Shown here piece after piece: positions 35,901 to 50,500 of a DNA stretch of 64,000 nucleotides (its first letter is position 1; each line of letters begins with the position of its first letter). A model generated the notes under the pieces. It had not been told where the DNA came from, searched no databases, and saw nothing but the letters and a program-made list of their open reading frames with translations. The DNA is taken from NCBI RefSeq assembly GCF_949628265.1, contig NC_088789.1, forward strand, positions 11,214,886 through 11,278,885. Reading direction: 5' to 3'. The stretch is from Cloeon dipterum. Taxonomy: Eukaryota; Arthropoda; Insecta; Ephemeroptera; Baetidae. Position numbers and translations under genes: made by a program.

Positions 35901-38900
35901 TTAAAAAATAAATTATTTATGTAACAATAATAAAAAAATATGAGTTCACAGAGAGGCTTTGATAAAAATATCAGGACAGGGATAGAGTGACGAGAATTCT
36001 GGGTGCCCACTTTGTTGTCACAACACATGATATTGATTGTGCAAGCATATTAAGTCTGAAAATTTCGGCGCATCACGTCGCACAATGCGCATCTAAAAAT
36101 AAGTCAACTTGATATTAGCTTTCATTTTGAATCAAATGGTTCCGTCAGGAGGAGTTCAAAAAGGTCCGGCTGCGAAAGACAATACAATGAGCAATTAAGC
36201 CTCAAGTGAGGTCATAAGAGCTAAAATATTGGTCCTATAAGTGGCACTGAGCCTTGACGTTAAATACTGGACATAAACAAGCAAACAAGGCCGGGGGTGA
36301 TGGACAATGCAAACATAGTGAACGTCTGCACGCGTTTCCTGCGAGGGGACGGGACCTGGAATGGAGATGCGCGTCGCCCCAAGGTTTTTTGTTTGCTGCA
36401 CTTTGCTTGATATAGTGTGCGCTGGCCGCTTTCTGCTCTGGCTAATTAGATTTGTTCGCGTCTTGAAAGCTTGATCGCAGCAGCCCCTAGCGCCGGCCGG
36501 GGCTGAGTTCTCTGATAAAGAGAAACACAATGGCCGCGGGGGCGCCCTCATGACGGTGCCGCGCTGCATCCAACCGGAATTCAATTAACTCGCTCAGCGG
36601 CAAGCGAGACCGGAATTTTTCCAATGTGGAAGGCAAGCAGCGCCCACCAAATAATTCCGCTTGCACGAGAAATTAAGCCAAGACAAAGCTTTTTTTGCCG
36701 CACAATGATCTTCACCGCGTAGCCTTTTTCTGGCTGGTGTGCGTACCTTTTTCCCAAGTCTCATCAACTCCTTTTTTTAGCTCAATTTTCTTCGCAGCCT
36801 TCCTCGAACAAAAAAAGAGAGTACAGTGTCAATTTATCTGCACAGTGTTCCTTTGGTAAATAATTGTTTCAATGAACGGCCTTTTTCTAAACGTTCAAAC
36901 CAGCATGTTGTTTCAATTTTCTATAGCGCCAAGAAGTTTTTGGTGCCATCTTAACTCCCCTTCATATAAAAAATTATTTGTTCTGCAGCGCTAACGTTCG
37001 CTCCTCAGAAAAAATAAAGTAGTAATTATAAAAGTATCTCTTCAGCACATTTTGAAGGGGCACTTTTGTGTGGCAGAGAAACGCAGTTAAACGGTTTCTT
37101 TTATTTTCAGAAGGTAGGAACACAGTTGCGGAACAGCGACTTGCCGTAGTGCGTTAACCCTGCAAAATGCGGCGCGTTGTTTTCCCCCAGAGCAGGAAGC
37201 ATAAGCGGCGCTTTTCCGCTGCAGTCCCGCTTTCCCGTTTGGCAAAAGGGTAAAGAATTAAATTACTGCGGCCTCGTTGCTGCCCCTACACCTCCTATCT
37301 TAAACCAGCGTCACAAACAATTGGATTTTAGGCTTTAATTTTTGTTTACTCTCACAATTATTCATTAATACATTAATGTATCCTAGTCAAAGTCAAAATA
37401 AAAAGCATATAAGAAAGGGCGACGCATCAAGCAAACAAGTTATCTAATACCCTTGTCCAGGAGGACAAAGCTGAATATCGGACTGGAATATTTTAATATT
37501 CTGCTCATTTACATATATCAAAAAGAGTAAAAAGGCACATGTACAAAGTGATCAGGTCACTGAAACGTCGGCAATCAAAGAATCGTCGAGTCGTACACAG
37601 CCTAAGCTAAAAAAACACTCACAAACACGTTAAAACTCCCGCCACAAAAAATCTTTTAGCTCCGATGGGAAATGTGAAAATTGCCGGTCTTGAAGTGGCT
37701 GTTATTAGTGCACAGAAAAGGATGATTCATTGGACGTTGCAGATTAATATTCAGGATTAGATAGTTTGCTGCTGTTTTGCACACCTAAATTCGACCACTT
37801 CAATGATTTTTATTATGTCACAACAAAAATGCCCTATTGAATTTATTTCGCCTTCTCCTTTGTCATAGGGTTCAAAAAATATCCAATCCTATATGTCCGT
37901 TCCTGGTTTCCCTTGATAAAATTTGGAATTGAGAAATATGCTTGTTGTTGTTTATTGTCACTCGTTTTTTTACACTAGGGGGGCTGCAAATTCGAGAATT
38001 GAATTGGGCGTTTCACAATAAAGCGGAATTATAGCCTGGGTCAGAGAAACATGGGAATGATGCCGTCATAATCCGAATTTAAATTAGAGCAGCAGGCATG
38101 TGCGTGTGTCGTTTTGGCCGCTCATTTGTGATGTACAGGCGTATAATAAACTAATCTGCCCGTGTGTGAAATTGTCACAGCCGTGTTTGCTTGCAATGCA
38201 AAGCCCGAAAATTCCCTGGTGCGGCCGTTTTCTCTCGTCCCATTTCAACCTGCGTTTAAAATAATAACTCTCTCTGACTTTTCAGCTGTGAAATTTCTCT
38301 GCAAGGGATTAATTTAATCCTGCAAACTGTACCGTTAAAATACTGCAGTGCTGATTTACAGGTTTTCCAATCAAATATTGCTCTTCTCGTGGGACTTTTC
38401 TGCGGCTTTGTATCGCGTCATAATTCTCGATTTGCGCGTTCAATATACATACTGCATCAGTTTGTCTAATTCCGATCAAATTGTTGAAAAATGATCGTTA
38501 TCGGAGTTGGAAATTGCAATGGATTGTCTGCAGATGCTGCAAACCATCATTTTCACTCCAGTAAAAGATTATTTCGATAAACATAAAATATCGCTTGAAA
38601 TTTATTTTGCCATCTGCGTATCTTTCTGCATGCGAGGCAAGGAAATTAGATTTTAGGGAGCCAAAACAGAATTCTCTCTTGGTTAAAGTAATGACTTTTG
38701 TTCTCTGCCACCCAAAAAAGTTCCATCAAAATCCGGGAAAGAGATTCTGTTTTGAGAATTCTTTGTCACCGAGATGAAAATAAGTTCGCTCCCGGCCATT
38801 GTAAATTAAAGCCGCATGTAAAAGCCTTTTCTCATTTTTCCCTGGTGGCCTTTGTTTCAAAAGTGGGGCGTGTGGTTAAATTTGCAGACAATTTTCCAGC

Positions 38901-41900
38901 GCGACCCTCGGTGCTCCAAAACCGCAAAATATATACGCGCCTTGATAATCCCTGAACATAATTATGTGACAAAGTATTACAAGAGCGCGGCAAATTAAGC
39001 ATTAAATATGCACTGAGCGTAGAAAGCTTACAAGGCGTGAAAACTCGGCCACCATCAGAATGCTAATTCAAATCTACGCTTGGATTTGAATCGGTCCTAA
39101 AATCTATTCAAGGAAAACTATTCGATTTTTTAGTAGTTAACTTTAAAATACTAAAAATTTATAAGTGGATTCATATTTCAAAATTAAAATATATTCAATT
39201 ATGTTAGCTTTATTTGTTGTTGTGTGTTGCAGATGAATTATTTTATTAGTTGGATTTGAATCAATCACAATGGAAAATCATTGACATCTCTCTCTCCTTA
39301 TTTTTAGACATTCCTAATTGATTATAGGGACCGGTTTTTTGCACCTTTCATGATTTCTTTACAACAGTTTAACGGGCCCTCCGCCTCAGAGTTTGATTCC
39401 TCATCATCGATTTTAACGATTTCAGATTAATTTCTCTGGCAGTGACGCTTGCTGGTGACACTGATTCCGAATCAGATACCCGTCGTGCTAAAATCCATTA
39501 ATCACGCTTTTTCGGGAAACGCAGTCAAGAGCAACTTGTTGGAGCAATTTCTGCTCGCCGGGCAAACTTCGTGAACAAGCTGCCTGTCAAACTTATGAAC
39601 CAACGTCTTGCCGGCAATTCATTCTCGCCACTTTGTGCCGCCTCATTTGCATTTTCGCGACGGCGGAAGGAAAATTTCCTCTTGGTGCAGAGGCAGGTGC
39701 AAAGTCGCATTCCACGTGTACACACTATCTGCTGTGTGAAGATAGCCGTAAATCGAGCCAAGTTATTGTCCGGGAAATGCGCGTTTAATCACCCAAAATC
39801 GCGTTCTGCCAAGCCATCCATCTATCTGCCCGGCTGCTTAATGGCCGTCATCAATTTTCAAGCGAATTTTGTATGCAGCCGGCAATAAATTACTCGGGGA
39901 ACAATGCTTCGCTGTTTGCGATGGTGAAGTCGGGGGGAAGTCTATTTGAGCAAACAATATGGGATGAATTTTAATTAAAATGCGGCTGCCTTTAATCTAA
40001 AAAGATAAGAAAATTTTACATTAAAAATGTTTAGGCACCTCCCATTGCGGTTTTGAGCAGTTTAGTTTGTTGTAATCAGGATTTCAGCATCATTTACCCA
40101 CTAGACAAAAATTATCTGTTTAATGGTTTAGTGGCTTCTCTTTCGAGATAAAAAATCAAACCCCACGAGTTATTTTAGCTATTTAATCAATTGAATTCAA
40201 TGCACTTGTGACCGAAACAAATTTTTTCTTTGTGAGAGCTGATCATGGTGTGTTTTTTCCTCAACACCAAGTCAAATAGAGGTTTTCCCAAATTCCCATC
40301 ACGCAACTCGTCGACGGTCGCATGGTGTAAATTGTCACTATCGCTAATGAACGCGCGACTCGCCGGCAGTGCCAATTTGATCCAAATTTGCATCGATAGG
40401 CAGAGGAAACGCGCGGTAATTCCCGTCTCTCTGTGTGTGAGTTTATATGCGCACGGCCGACCCACACAGCGCGAGTTTGCCACCGGAAAATCAATAGAAT
40501 TTTCGCCGCTGCCGGTGTGTTAGTGCAGAGAGGGAAAATGACGCGCGCATGCCGCCGGAGCCCGACGATGAGTCATTCCTGGCCCTCAAATACTCACGCC
40601 ATACGCACCCAGAATGAAAATAAAATGCGAATGCGCTCTCAAGTGCACAACTTGCTGGGGGGAGCATGTAACCTGAAGTGAGACGGAGAGTCGTTTGTTC
40701 CTTCTTCTGCTGTTGATGCCAAGGCCTGAAATGAAAGTACCGGCTGCTGATAATATTTTATGCCGCAATTCCTTTCCTATTCCTATTTTACAAATCAACA
40801 ACAATTAAAATCCTAAATTTGTAAAAGGAAAACGGGTTAAAGTCAATTATGTCTATTTTTGGTACATTGAAGTATGTGAGAACCATGTATTATTATCATT
40901 GTTTTAATTTTATGAGTGTTGGAGGGTAAAACCCATGCGATTGAAATCTCACTTTTTGAAATAAAGATAAAAAAATCGACGCAAAAATACGAAAAGCACT
41001 GTTTGCAATCATAAATGCACTTTTATTTGTCAAGCAATTAACACCGGCAGACTCACAAAGAAGCAGCGGCAGAAATCTAAAGAAACGTTTGAATTGGCAA
41101 ACAGTGTTTTTGCTGGCTCAGTGCAAAGCCATCGAATCGGAAAGGGTCGAGCGTCGTCTCATTTGGTTGCCGTCGCGCGCATTTGAAATTCATCGTCTCT
41201 CTGGGACAATTGAACGAGCCGCTCCCCGCGGACCCGGCTCATCGCTTGACATGCTGACGCAATCCAGCAGCCTGCCCTCTCGCCTCATACTGCTGACTAA
41301 TTCGCCTTTTGCGTAGATGGCGCCAGATGCGAAATTTTGCCCATGAGAATGATTTTTCCTTTATTTCACTTCTGTCTAGCGAACAGAATCTTTCGAGATC
41401 TTCACTTGATTACAATTTTATTCTTTTGAAAAAAAAAATGTCAATAAAAATATGAAAATTATATTTTTGATTCCGTTGAACACATCGTTAAATATGTTAT
41501 TTGAGTAAACAAATCTGACAGCAGACCAACATTTTAGTGATTCCATGAGCAACGCTTTTTCCCGTCGGGCTCAATGAAAAACGTGCTTCAATTTTGCGTG
41601 GTTGGATTTTATTCGTTTGCGGCTCCGGGTGTCAATAAATCGAGGTGATTTATTCGGGCTTGGAACAAAGCGAGAGCGAGCGGCCGATTCCCGTTTATGA
41701 ATTGTGAGCGTTGCAAGTGCAGGCCGACCGCGCCAATATATATATATGTTGTGTGCTAGTGCGTGGGCCTGCTGGAAGGCCGTAAAATAAATTCAAAGAT
41801 AAAGCCTGGCTTCGATGGGAAATACGTTTGAAATGAAAAGCATATATCTCAGTCGGTTTAGAGGATTCAAATAGGTTCAACGCAACTTTATTTTCTCGCG

Positions 41901-44499
41901 GTTAGAGGCCATTTATTAAGTAATAAAAATAGATTGCCATAATATCTGGACGCAATATCTAGCATCAAACTTGATTCTTTTGTTTTCAAATGGTCATTGT
42001 GAATTTTAGTTTCAATATTTTGAGCCCTGCACTTTTTCCCTACGGTAGATGGAAGACCTAGTTGCTGATACGATGTGATTTAGTGTTTTTCCATGCAAGA
42101 AACAGCGGAAAAACGCTGAGTCACCCATCACACGAAACAGCGCTTGGGCTGAGTTCACGCCCTCGTTTTTCATTTTCGTGCCAATTTGTCTCCTCAACCG
42201 GCTGGAACAAGAAATTGGCTCCGAATGCCAATTTTCGTCTCCAGCACACAAGACCCCCCATATTTGGCTGGAATATTAAATAGTGGAGGCGAGAGGCAAA
42301 TAGGGAGCTATACCCTTCAAGATTGAGCCTTCGTTTGTCCGCTCTCCGTGCGCACTATAGAATTTGGCGAGCCTGATTAACTCGAAGCGCGCCTCTCCTC
42401 TCTGACGGCCGTTTATCCGTAGCGTGCGAACATTATTCTCTGCGTAAGCTCCACACCCGCCCGTCATCAGCCATGGAAAATTTGGAGAGCGTTAAGGCGG
42501 CCTGCTGTCGCTGCGAAAAAGTGGTTTTGACAGTTCTTTCAGCCGCACGTTCTCAATATTTCAGCTTTAGTGAATCATGCCTCTGTAATACGAAATCTGC
42601 AGGGAATCCGCGCTTTCTTTGGTTCAATATAATTCACCTACACATGGGGTCCAAAGTTTAAACCAAATTGTGGCACCCGTTGATGATGTGGGGACAGAGC
42701 TAATTAAGCTGCGGGACCTCTTTTTACGCGTAAAAAGCGCCAGAGGCTGGCTTTGTTAGACAACATAAAATTTAGACAGGGCTCTTTTGCCTCGAATATG
42801 TTTTTACCCACAGGGTTGCATGTTAGCTCTCTTGTTGTCATCCTTAATTAACAAAAGCTAGAGAAGCAGAGCAAAAAGTCATACCAGCTCTAGATTGAGA
42901 TAAAATATATTGCGGAGAAACATTTTAATGAAAATCTAGATTATTTTGATTTATTCTGCTGTACGCACTGATATTTCAAAGAAAAGGTCTTGGCAATCAA
43001 CCGGTAAATTTTGAACTCGCCGGGGACTACCAGAAATATTTCCATTTTTTCTAATATTCGTGAAGTACACGTTTCCAATAGAATTTTGGATGGAAGTGGA
43101 ATTTCGAAAGTTAAGTTTAGTCTAGCACTTTTAGTGGCGATGTGTTTCGAAACAATTCTCGTTCTCAGACTTGGGTAGCTCCCCACGAAGAACTCTTAAA
43201 TCTGCTCAACTTTAGCTTCCTCCGCCATAGGGGTTGGAGGGGGAGAAGAGCGAAAAAACCACAATCGCTAGGAGTAAATGTGTGTACAACAGTATCGCAT
43301 TGCAGTATCACGTAGCGCCATAAAGTAAAACAATCGGACAGAAATGCTGCAAAGATCCCTTGTGATTTGCATTAAGAGGCATTTTGCGCGTTTCGTGAAT
43401 ATTAAACCGAGTCGCGCCGGAGGTGAGCTCTCTCCCATCGTCGTGTCCCATTTCTGTTTAATTCTATCGGCTTGATTACGATTCACTGTACGCAAGCATC
43501 CAGTGTCTAATGAGCGGCCATTGTTGCGGAAGTTTGACTCGTCTTATCGGTCCAACCCCCTCGTTACAAACTGCAATTCACGATTCAATTTGACGATAAA
43601 CTTATACTGCTCGTCGCGCAACTTTAATTGTGAGACGAAGCGCGCCCAAGATAATTATTAGTCACGCACAACTCGGTTATGAGCTGCAGCAGCTGGCGAA
43701 AATTGGTTGAGGCGGAGAAGCTTTCAAAATGATTATATACATGATTTAAATTAAGACTTTCCGTTTTATGCTTTTTCGGATTGCTGTGGATGCTATTGGA
43801 TTTTTCATCATTTCCTCCAGATTTTTGAACGATAGAGATAGAAATAAAATACATGCGTCAGCTGCCAGCCATGGATAGGTTCTTTTGCTCTTTTTTCCAG
43901 AAGACCTACAAGATGCGACTTTCTTGTCAGTCGGCGGCGGAGGAATTGAATCGCAAATGTACGGATTTGCCCAGAGGGGCGGGCAGGTGTTTTCGTCCTG
44001 GAGTGTTAGATGGAGCGTGTAAAAAGTTCGCAAGATATACACATTCGTTTTTCTTCTCACGGACTCTCGCCAACGTCATTTCGTTTTCACCGACCGGCTG
44101 AGGAAAAGTCTCTTGCCTCCGCACTCATTTCAAGTGAATGTCCGCTCGTCTGGTGAGATAAAACGATGGTGCTTATTGCCGCTTCTCTTTCGGTGGCCTT
44201 TTCAGGACAAGAACTTCTTATTTTTCAAAATTCTGACTGCTGCATTCATGCCACAGAGCTGCGTACTCTAAATGTGAATACAAAAAGCAAAGTGCTTATT
44301 CGCGTCGCAGCCGCAGCAAGAGACGTCAACAGGGTGCCGCTATTTTACAAGCAAAAGGAAACTGGTGTATATCTGAAATTTATTACCCGATAATAACGAG
44401 TCAAATATTCGCGGTTGTAAAATCAATAATCGTGTGCCCGGCCTATCTACGTGACCAGATTGCAGCAGGTAGAGATGCTGAGGCAGCAGGTGTCCACTC

Positions 44500-44546
<47 letters not shown>

Positions 44547-47500
44547 TCTCTTCTGGATGCAGCTGCCTAACGAGCGCTTTTTCAAAGAGGCGAGGGTTGG
44601 CAAGGCACGACTCTTGCTTTCGACACTACCTGCTAAATAGTTGCCCGAGACCCTAGTGCTCGGCCCCACCGACCTAACCGTCTCCCAGCCAAAGTTCTTG
44701 GCATTCCCTTACCACTATAGATCGAGCCAAGAGTCCGTCAGATTAAATACGGAAGCAAATTCCTTCGTCACTCTCATATATACCCTCCGTCAGTGCTCCG
44801 GAAGTACCTCAAGCGCCAAAAATGGTTGATAATTAAAAAAAGATGGTTCGAACTTTGGTGGATGCAGATGCCGATGAAGGCACACGAGATAGTCATAATA
44901 ACACGTGTTAGTTGAAATTAAATGCTGCTTCCTCAGTTGTATGGAAATTTACTAACAAACTCTAATTGTAACTCATGTTCCATTGTAACTCATTAATTAC
45001 ATAGTGCTGCAACCAGCAGCCGAAACTAGCTGAACATGATATTTGTGTATAAATATGGAATAATATAAAGCTATATTCATTTCATTTTAAAAGAAAAAAT
45101 GTTCCATACCCCATCACTTAAAGGGCTAAAAAACGGGCATTATCAGCACAGGGTTTACACGTGATCTGTGAACAACCGTGACTCGTATAAATTCTGGATG
45201 GGAAAAATGAAATTCTACATTAATGTCCGAGCTTTGGAATTCAATTAAATCGTTCATCTAACTGACAATGGAACCAATTCGGGTCGTTGCATCCTGTGTG
45301 TGGAATCTGATTATTGTGCGTCGGCAAAGCTAGGAGCAGCCAGCCGGCCGTTTGGGCGTTATGTATTGCGCCACAACAACGGTGGGTGTAAATAGGAAAT
45401 CGCTCAGCGATACAAGCCGTCCGTCCGACCATATCGCTCTTTTGTTCCCTTCGCTGTTATAGCGTAATGTACCAAACGACTCGCAATCGCAAAAAAATAT
45501 TGTCATCTCCATTTTATTTTACGCGGGCAACACCGATACTCAATTCCGCACTGTCACATAGCTTATCCCTTCGACAAAGGAAGCTCTCAAACCCCAAAAT
45601 ATTTGTCTTTTTTCCTGTTGATCGAAATTCGTTCGTTTTGACGCAACATTCCGCTCTTTGTTTCAGGCTGGAAATGTCGGTCCATCGTCGACGTCAGAGG
45701 TGCCCGCCGCCCATTTCGAGCCGCAGGTCGCCGTCATGTGCGAGCCGAGGGCCACCTACCACAACCAGTATATGACCGAGACGGGTCATTGGGTCTCCGA
45801 CCCTGAGACCAAAGCCATCTGTCCGCGCGACAAGATGGCTGTCCTCGACTACTGCAAAAAGGTGAGCTGCGCCTCTTTCCCAACTTGCGCCGAATAGTCT
45901 TTGAATTATTAAACAATGGGTCGCAATCGGTGTGCGAGGGCGGCCTCTACATGAATGTCCTTTTTGTAGCTCGCTCTAACGTGGGCTGCGGCAAATAGCA
46001 ACATGGGCGCACAAACGCGCAGTTTCAATCCAAATTTATTACTAAGAGATCCTGATATGGTTGGGCAGTTGTAGTTGTTGCTGTTCCTTTTTTGCTTACG
46101 AAAATGTATGAAATTAAATTATCACATTTAAAACAAAAATTTATCTTATTGATTTGACTACAAATTCAGTGATTTCCTATAATGGGCAGTGCGTGAATAA
46201 TTTCATATATCCACATATTATGACAAAGAGACCAAAACTCACTGTAAAATAATAATCAATTGTTTTTATTACGTTGGAGGTTTGTATTTTGCGTTGCACC
46301 GCCACAGTAAAGAATAAAATTAAACACTTGAGCGATGCTTTGGAAGAACTAGTCAATTCTCTTGTCAAATTAATCATAATTTTTTTTCTCAACAAAAGAT
46401 GGCTTATTAAAATATTGTGGAGGATTTTTTTTGATCAAATTTATAAGTTTCATGTCTTTGCTTTTAGGTGTATCCAAAGAGGGACATCACCAACATTGTG
46501 GAGGCGAGCCACTACCTTAAAGTGCCCAACTGGTGCAAAGTAGGCCAGAGGAAATGCAAAATCTCCCGTTGGGTCAAGCCCTACCGCTGCTTAGGTAAGC
46601 TCACCACCGATTGGCAAATAGCTTTATCGACACAATAGAAGTAGTTACGAAACTCGCATCAATTGATTGACAATGCAGACCGGCATATTCAGCGTCAGTC
46701 GTATCAGTGGTGAAAATATAATATAGGATTAGAAATATTTAGTATTATTTTCCCACACTCGAGTGAGCAGATAGCTTCTTGGAAGTTAATCACAAACAAA
46801 AATATGATACGAACTGTGCTGCGAAAATTGTTGCTTTCCGTTCCTAACCATTATCTTTGAGTATCATCAAATGGAGCTATTAAACCGTAAAATCTAATTT
46901 TACTCATTTAGGAAAAAATATATGGATTGGGGTTTGGTTCAAATAAAACCCAAGAAAATATTTTATTGCAAAGTAGTATCACTTTTTCCTTTTTCGCCCT
47001 CCATAAAGAATCTCATCCGTAACGATGGCCAAATAAAAAAGAGAGAAAAGCACCCGAGAAAATCGCAAGGCAGGAGTACATATAACGATTGGAAAGGTGC
47101 AATTTTCCCCCGAGCGGAAAGCTAATGTTATTTTCCCGGTCTTGATTTTGAAAGCTTTTGTTTGGGGATAGCTTGTAGCGAGTGCAGAGGCAGAGGCAAA
47201 AGCACACGCTAGCTGCGTGGAAAGGCAATCGATAGCGCGGGCTGCGGCGCAGAAAAGTCAGGCCGATCGATATTCCCTCGTCGGCGCCCCCACCCGCTCG
47301 CCGCGGCCCTGGCCCCCGTTTCCATACACACCGACGGGCAAACACTCGCGCACGCACACAAGGCAGCCGCGGATGGAAAGGGGCGGATGAAATAAAGCCC
47401 TCCTTTTGCACGCGGAGAACGCGTGTTGCTCTCTGTTATTACGCCCGGCGCGTATTTCACCAGCTCGCTATCAATTAGCCGCGAAACTTGACTTTACCAT

Positions 47501-50500
47501 CCCGAGAGCGTCTTGCTCAATGATATGACTCTTATCCGTGTTGAGAGGGGCGGTAGTCGGTGTGGAGACATTTTTCCGGGGCAACCAGATGATACCATGG
47601 CAGCTTTAAAAGATCTCGTGTTTAGTTTTCTTGGGAATAAAAAATCATCGTTTAAACACAATTCTCTCATTAAATTCGTGACTTAATTCGATCTCATTCA
47701 AATGCGGAAAGGAATGCTTTCAAAATTAAAAAAGGTGCCTTATATTGCGATTGAAAATTGCATATTCACTCTTTAAGCAAAAGTTCCATTTCAATTAACT
47801 GAAAATCACAGATAACTGTAAATTATTTGTTGTGTTTTGGTGGGAATGATATCACTAAACAAGAAAAATGTCTAGGGTGTAGCATGTTGGACACACGTTA
47901 GATCATTGAAGTTAAGCAACAATGCGTGCTGTCGGTAGATGGATGGAAGGGTGACCGCCTGGAAAGCCTCCCTGCCAACTGCATAGCCCTAGGCCGACTA
48001 GCAACTTGCTGGTTTGCACCTTTCCAGCATGCGTGATTTGGCATCACGGGACGAATGTCTATAGCGTTTCAAAAAAGTCTTCGGTGCGGAGGCATGTGGC
48101 TCTTCAGTGAGCTGGGTTCTTGTGCGGCCTGGTACGCCCATGTTATATGCTCGCGGTGTTATTGAGACCCGGGTTTCAGCATTCGTGCTAGTACCTTTCC
48201 CGGTTCCTGGACATGGGTAAAAAGAAAAAATGTATGGTTAAAATACCAATAATAATTTTATTAGTGCTTAGCGCTGCTTAGTAATACTTTATATAAAGTA
48301 TGCAACCGGCGTGCATGCCGGACGGGCGGGTTGTATGGTTTGCGATTTCGCAGGCGCTTGCTGCGTGCTAATCTAGCAAAACACATTTTAATTTGCTGCT
48401 GCTCTTACCTTGTTAATAAGTTTTATTTACCAGCTCCCAATCTTAAATACACCCTATTTAACGACGGTCGGTATCTCAAATGAAATTAAGAATATTTTCA
48501 GATATGAATATATTTTTCATCAAATGGCAAAAAAATCGAATAATGTCCTTTGAATCCCAGCTTCCTGTCATCGCCCCCACTTTGTGTTAAGTACAAATGC
48601 ACTGCTCACGACCGACTCACGCATGTTATTCATTATATTTTGCGCGGATGACCCCACCCGCACTTTTTTGTAATGGTTGAAAATTTTGTTTCTGATGTGT
48701 GACCTGTTGGTTTATTTCAGAGGGTCCATTCCAATCCGATGCCCTTCTCGTACCTGAGACCTGCCTCTTTGACCACATCCACAACCAGACCAAATGCTGG
48801 GAATTTGCCTTGTGGAACCAGACGGCCGCCCTGGCCTGTCAGAGTCGCGACATGATTCTGCGGAGCTTTGCCATGCTGCTGCCTTGCGGAATTTCCCTCT
48901 TCAATGGGGTGGAATTTGTGTGCTGTCCAAAGCATGCCAAGGGTGAGAGACCGAAAGTCGTTGTTGTCGCTCTAAATTTATTTACGCACAAACTGCTAAA
49001 CGCCCCGGAGCATCCTTTCCCTTCTTTTGCTATTCTACCTTCGTTTTATTTGCGTGCTTTCATCACTTCCTGGCGCAATGCGTACTTTCAAAGTTTCTGT
49101 GCAGAAGGGATTGAAACTTTTATTCGGATTGCATTTTATTAGGAGAACTTTTACTACGTTTCTTTTCTTTTTCAAACACACAGATAAATTACAGATCTTA
49201 AGCAAAATAAGTTATTGATTAGCTAATTTTTATAAACATCTTTGCGACAGATTAGCTGGACTGTTAAATTTGCCTTGTCAAAACAGGAGTCTGTATTTAC
49301 CAAAAACGGTAAATTTTATTTGCAGATAACATGAAGCCAAAGAAGCCGATTGACCTGACTCTCTCAGTCGATCCTGAGGGTCAGATGGCTGATGTGCTGT
49401 CCAGCGACAAGTTGGGCCTCGAGGGAACGGCCAGCACGACCTCTGACGAGGACGACGCTGACAACAGCGACGAGGATGCAGACGACGCTTTGAATCGCGA
49501 TGACGCTGATGACGAAGAAGACGACGACTACGGTGAGGGAGAGGACGGCGACGACGATGTCGACGACATGCAGGGCTTTGGCGCTAGCTCGACGGCCGCG
49601 CCTGGTGCTCCGACGCCGACCAGCGCTTCACCAGTGGCCAACAGCCAGCCGGCGGCCGCGCAGCCCACCGGCCAGCAGGTGCCCACTCCCGACCCCTACT
49701 TCACCCACTTTGACCCCCGGGGCGAGCACCAGGCTTACAAAGAGGCACAGCAGCGGCTTGAGGAAATGCACAGGGAGAAGGTCACCAAGGTGCGCTGCCT
49801 TTGTGCTTTTTTACTTTATTTTTCGCGCATTGCTTTCAAATCATTGTTTGCTTTTTATTCAATTCAGTGCAACTTGATTTAATTAGCTGAATAAATTATT
49901 TAGGCTTTATAAACAGGGTCACTCATTTTGAGGAGTATTTTGAGAATTAAGTTTTTCGTAACTAAGTAATTTTTGAACATATATCTTTTAGAGGAATGTC
50001 ATTCACGCCTAGTTATTTTTTACTCTCTCTGGTTTGATAGCATATTTCTAGAAAAGAAAAGCAACAAAATAATAGCATTGCACGAAAAAAGGGATTCGTG
50101 AATCAAGTGTTAGTTAGATTGCTGCGCACGCGTCTCAATTTCAAGTTGCTCACTGTGCAGGTGATGAAGGACTGGTCGGACCTGGAGGAGCGCTACCAAG
50201 ACATGCGTCAGAATGACCCACGTGCGGCCGACGACTTCAAAAAGAAGATGACCCAGCGCTTCCAGAAGACGGTGCAGGCTTTGGAGGAGGAAGGTGACGC
50301 TGAGAAGCACCAGTTGACTGCAATGCACCAGCAGCGCGTCATGGCGCACATCAACGAGCGCAAGAAAGAGGCCATGGCTTGCTACACCGACGCCCTCAGC
50401 GAAAATCCACCAAATGTGAGTGCTCATTCCAGCTCCTCTGTGCTGATTTTTAAATTTTTGCCCTCCTCCCGCCAGACCCACCGAGTGCAGAAGTGCCTGC

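Noticed and set aside
30300-45600. Scattered open frames of 60-130 codons in Appl intron 1
   Set aside because: No domain, no codon bias and no consistent splice sites; treated as chance frames.
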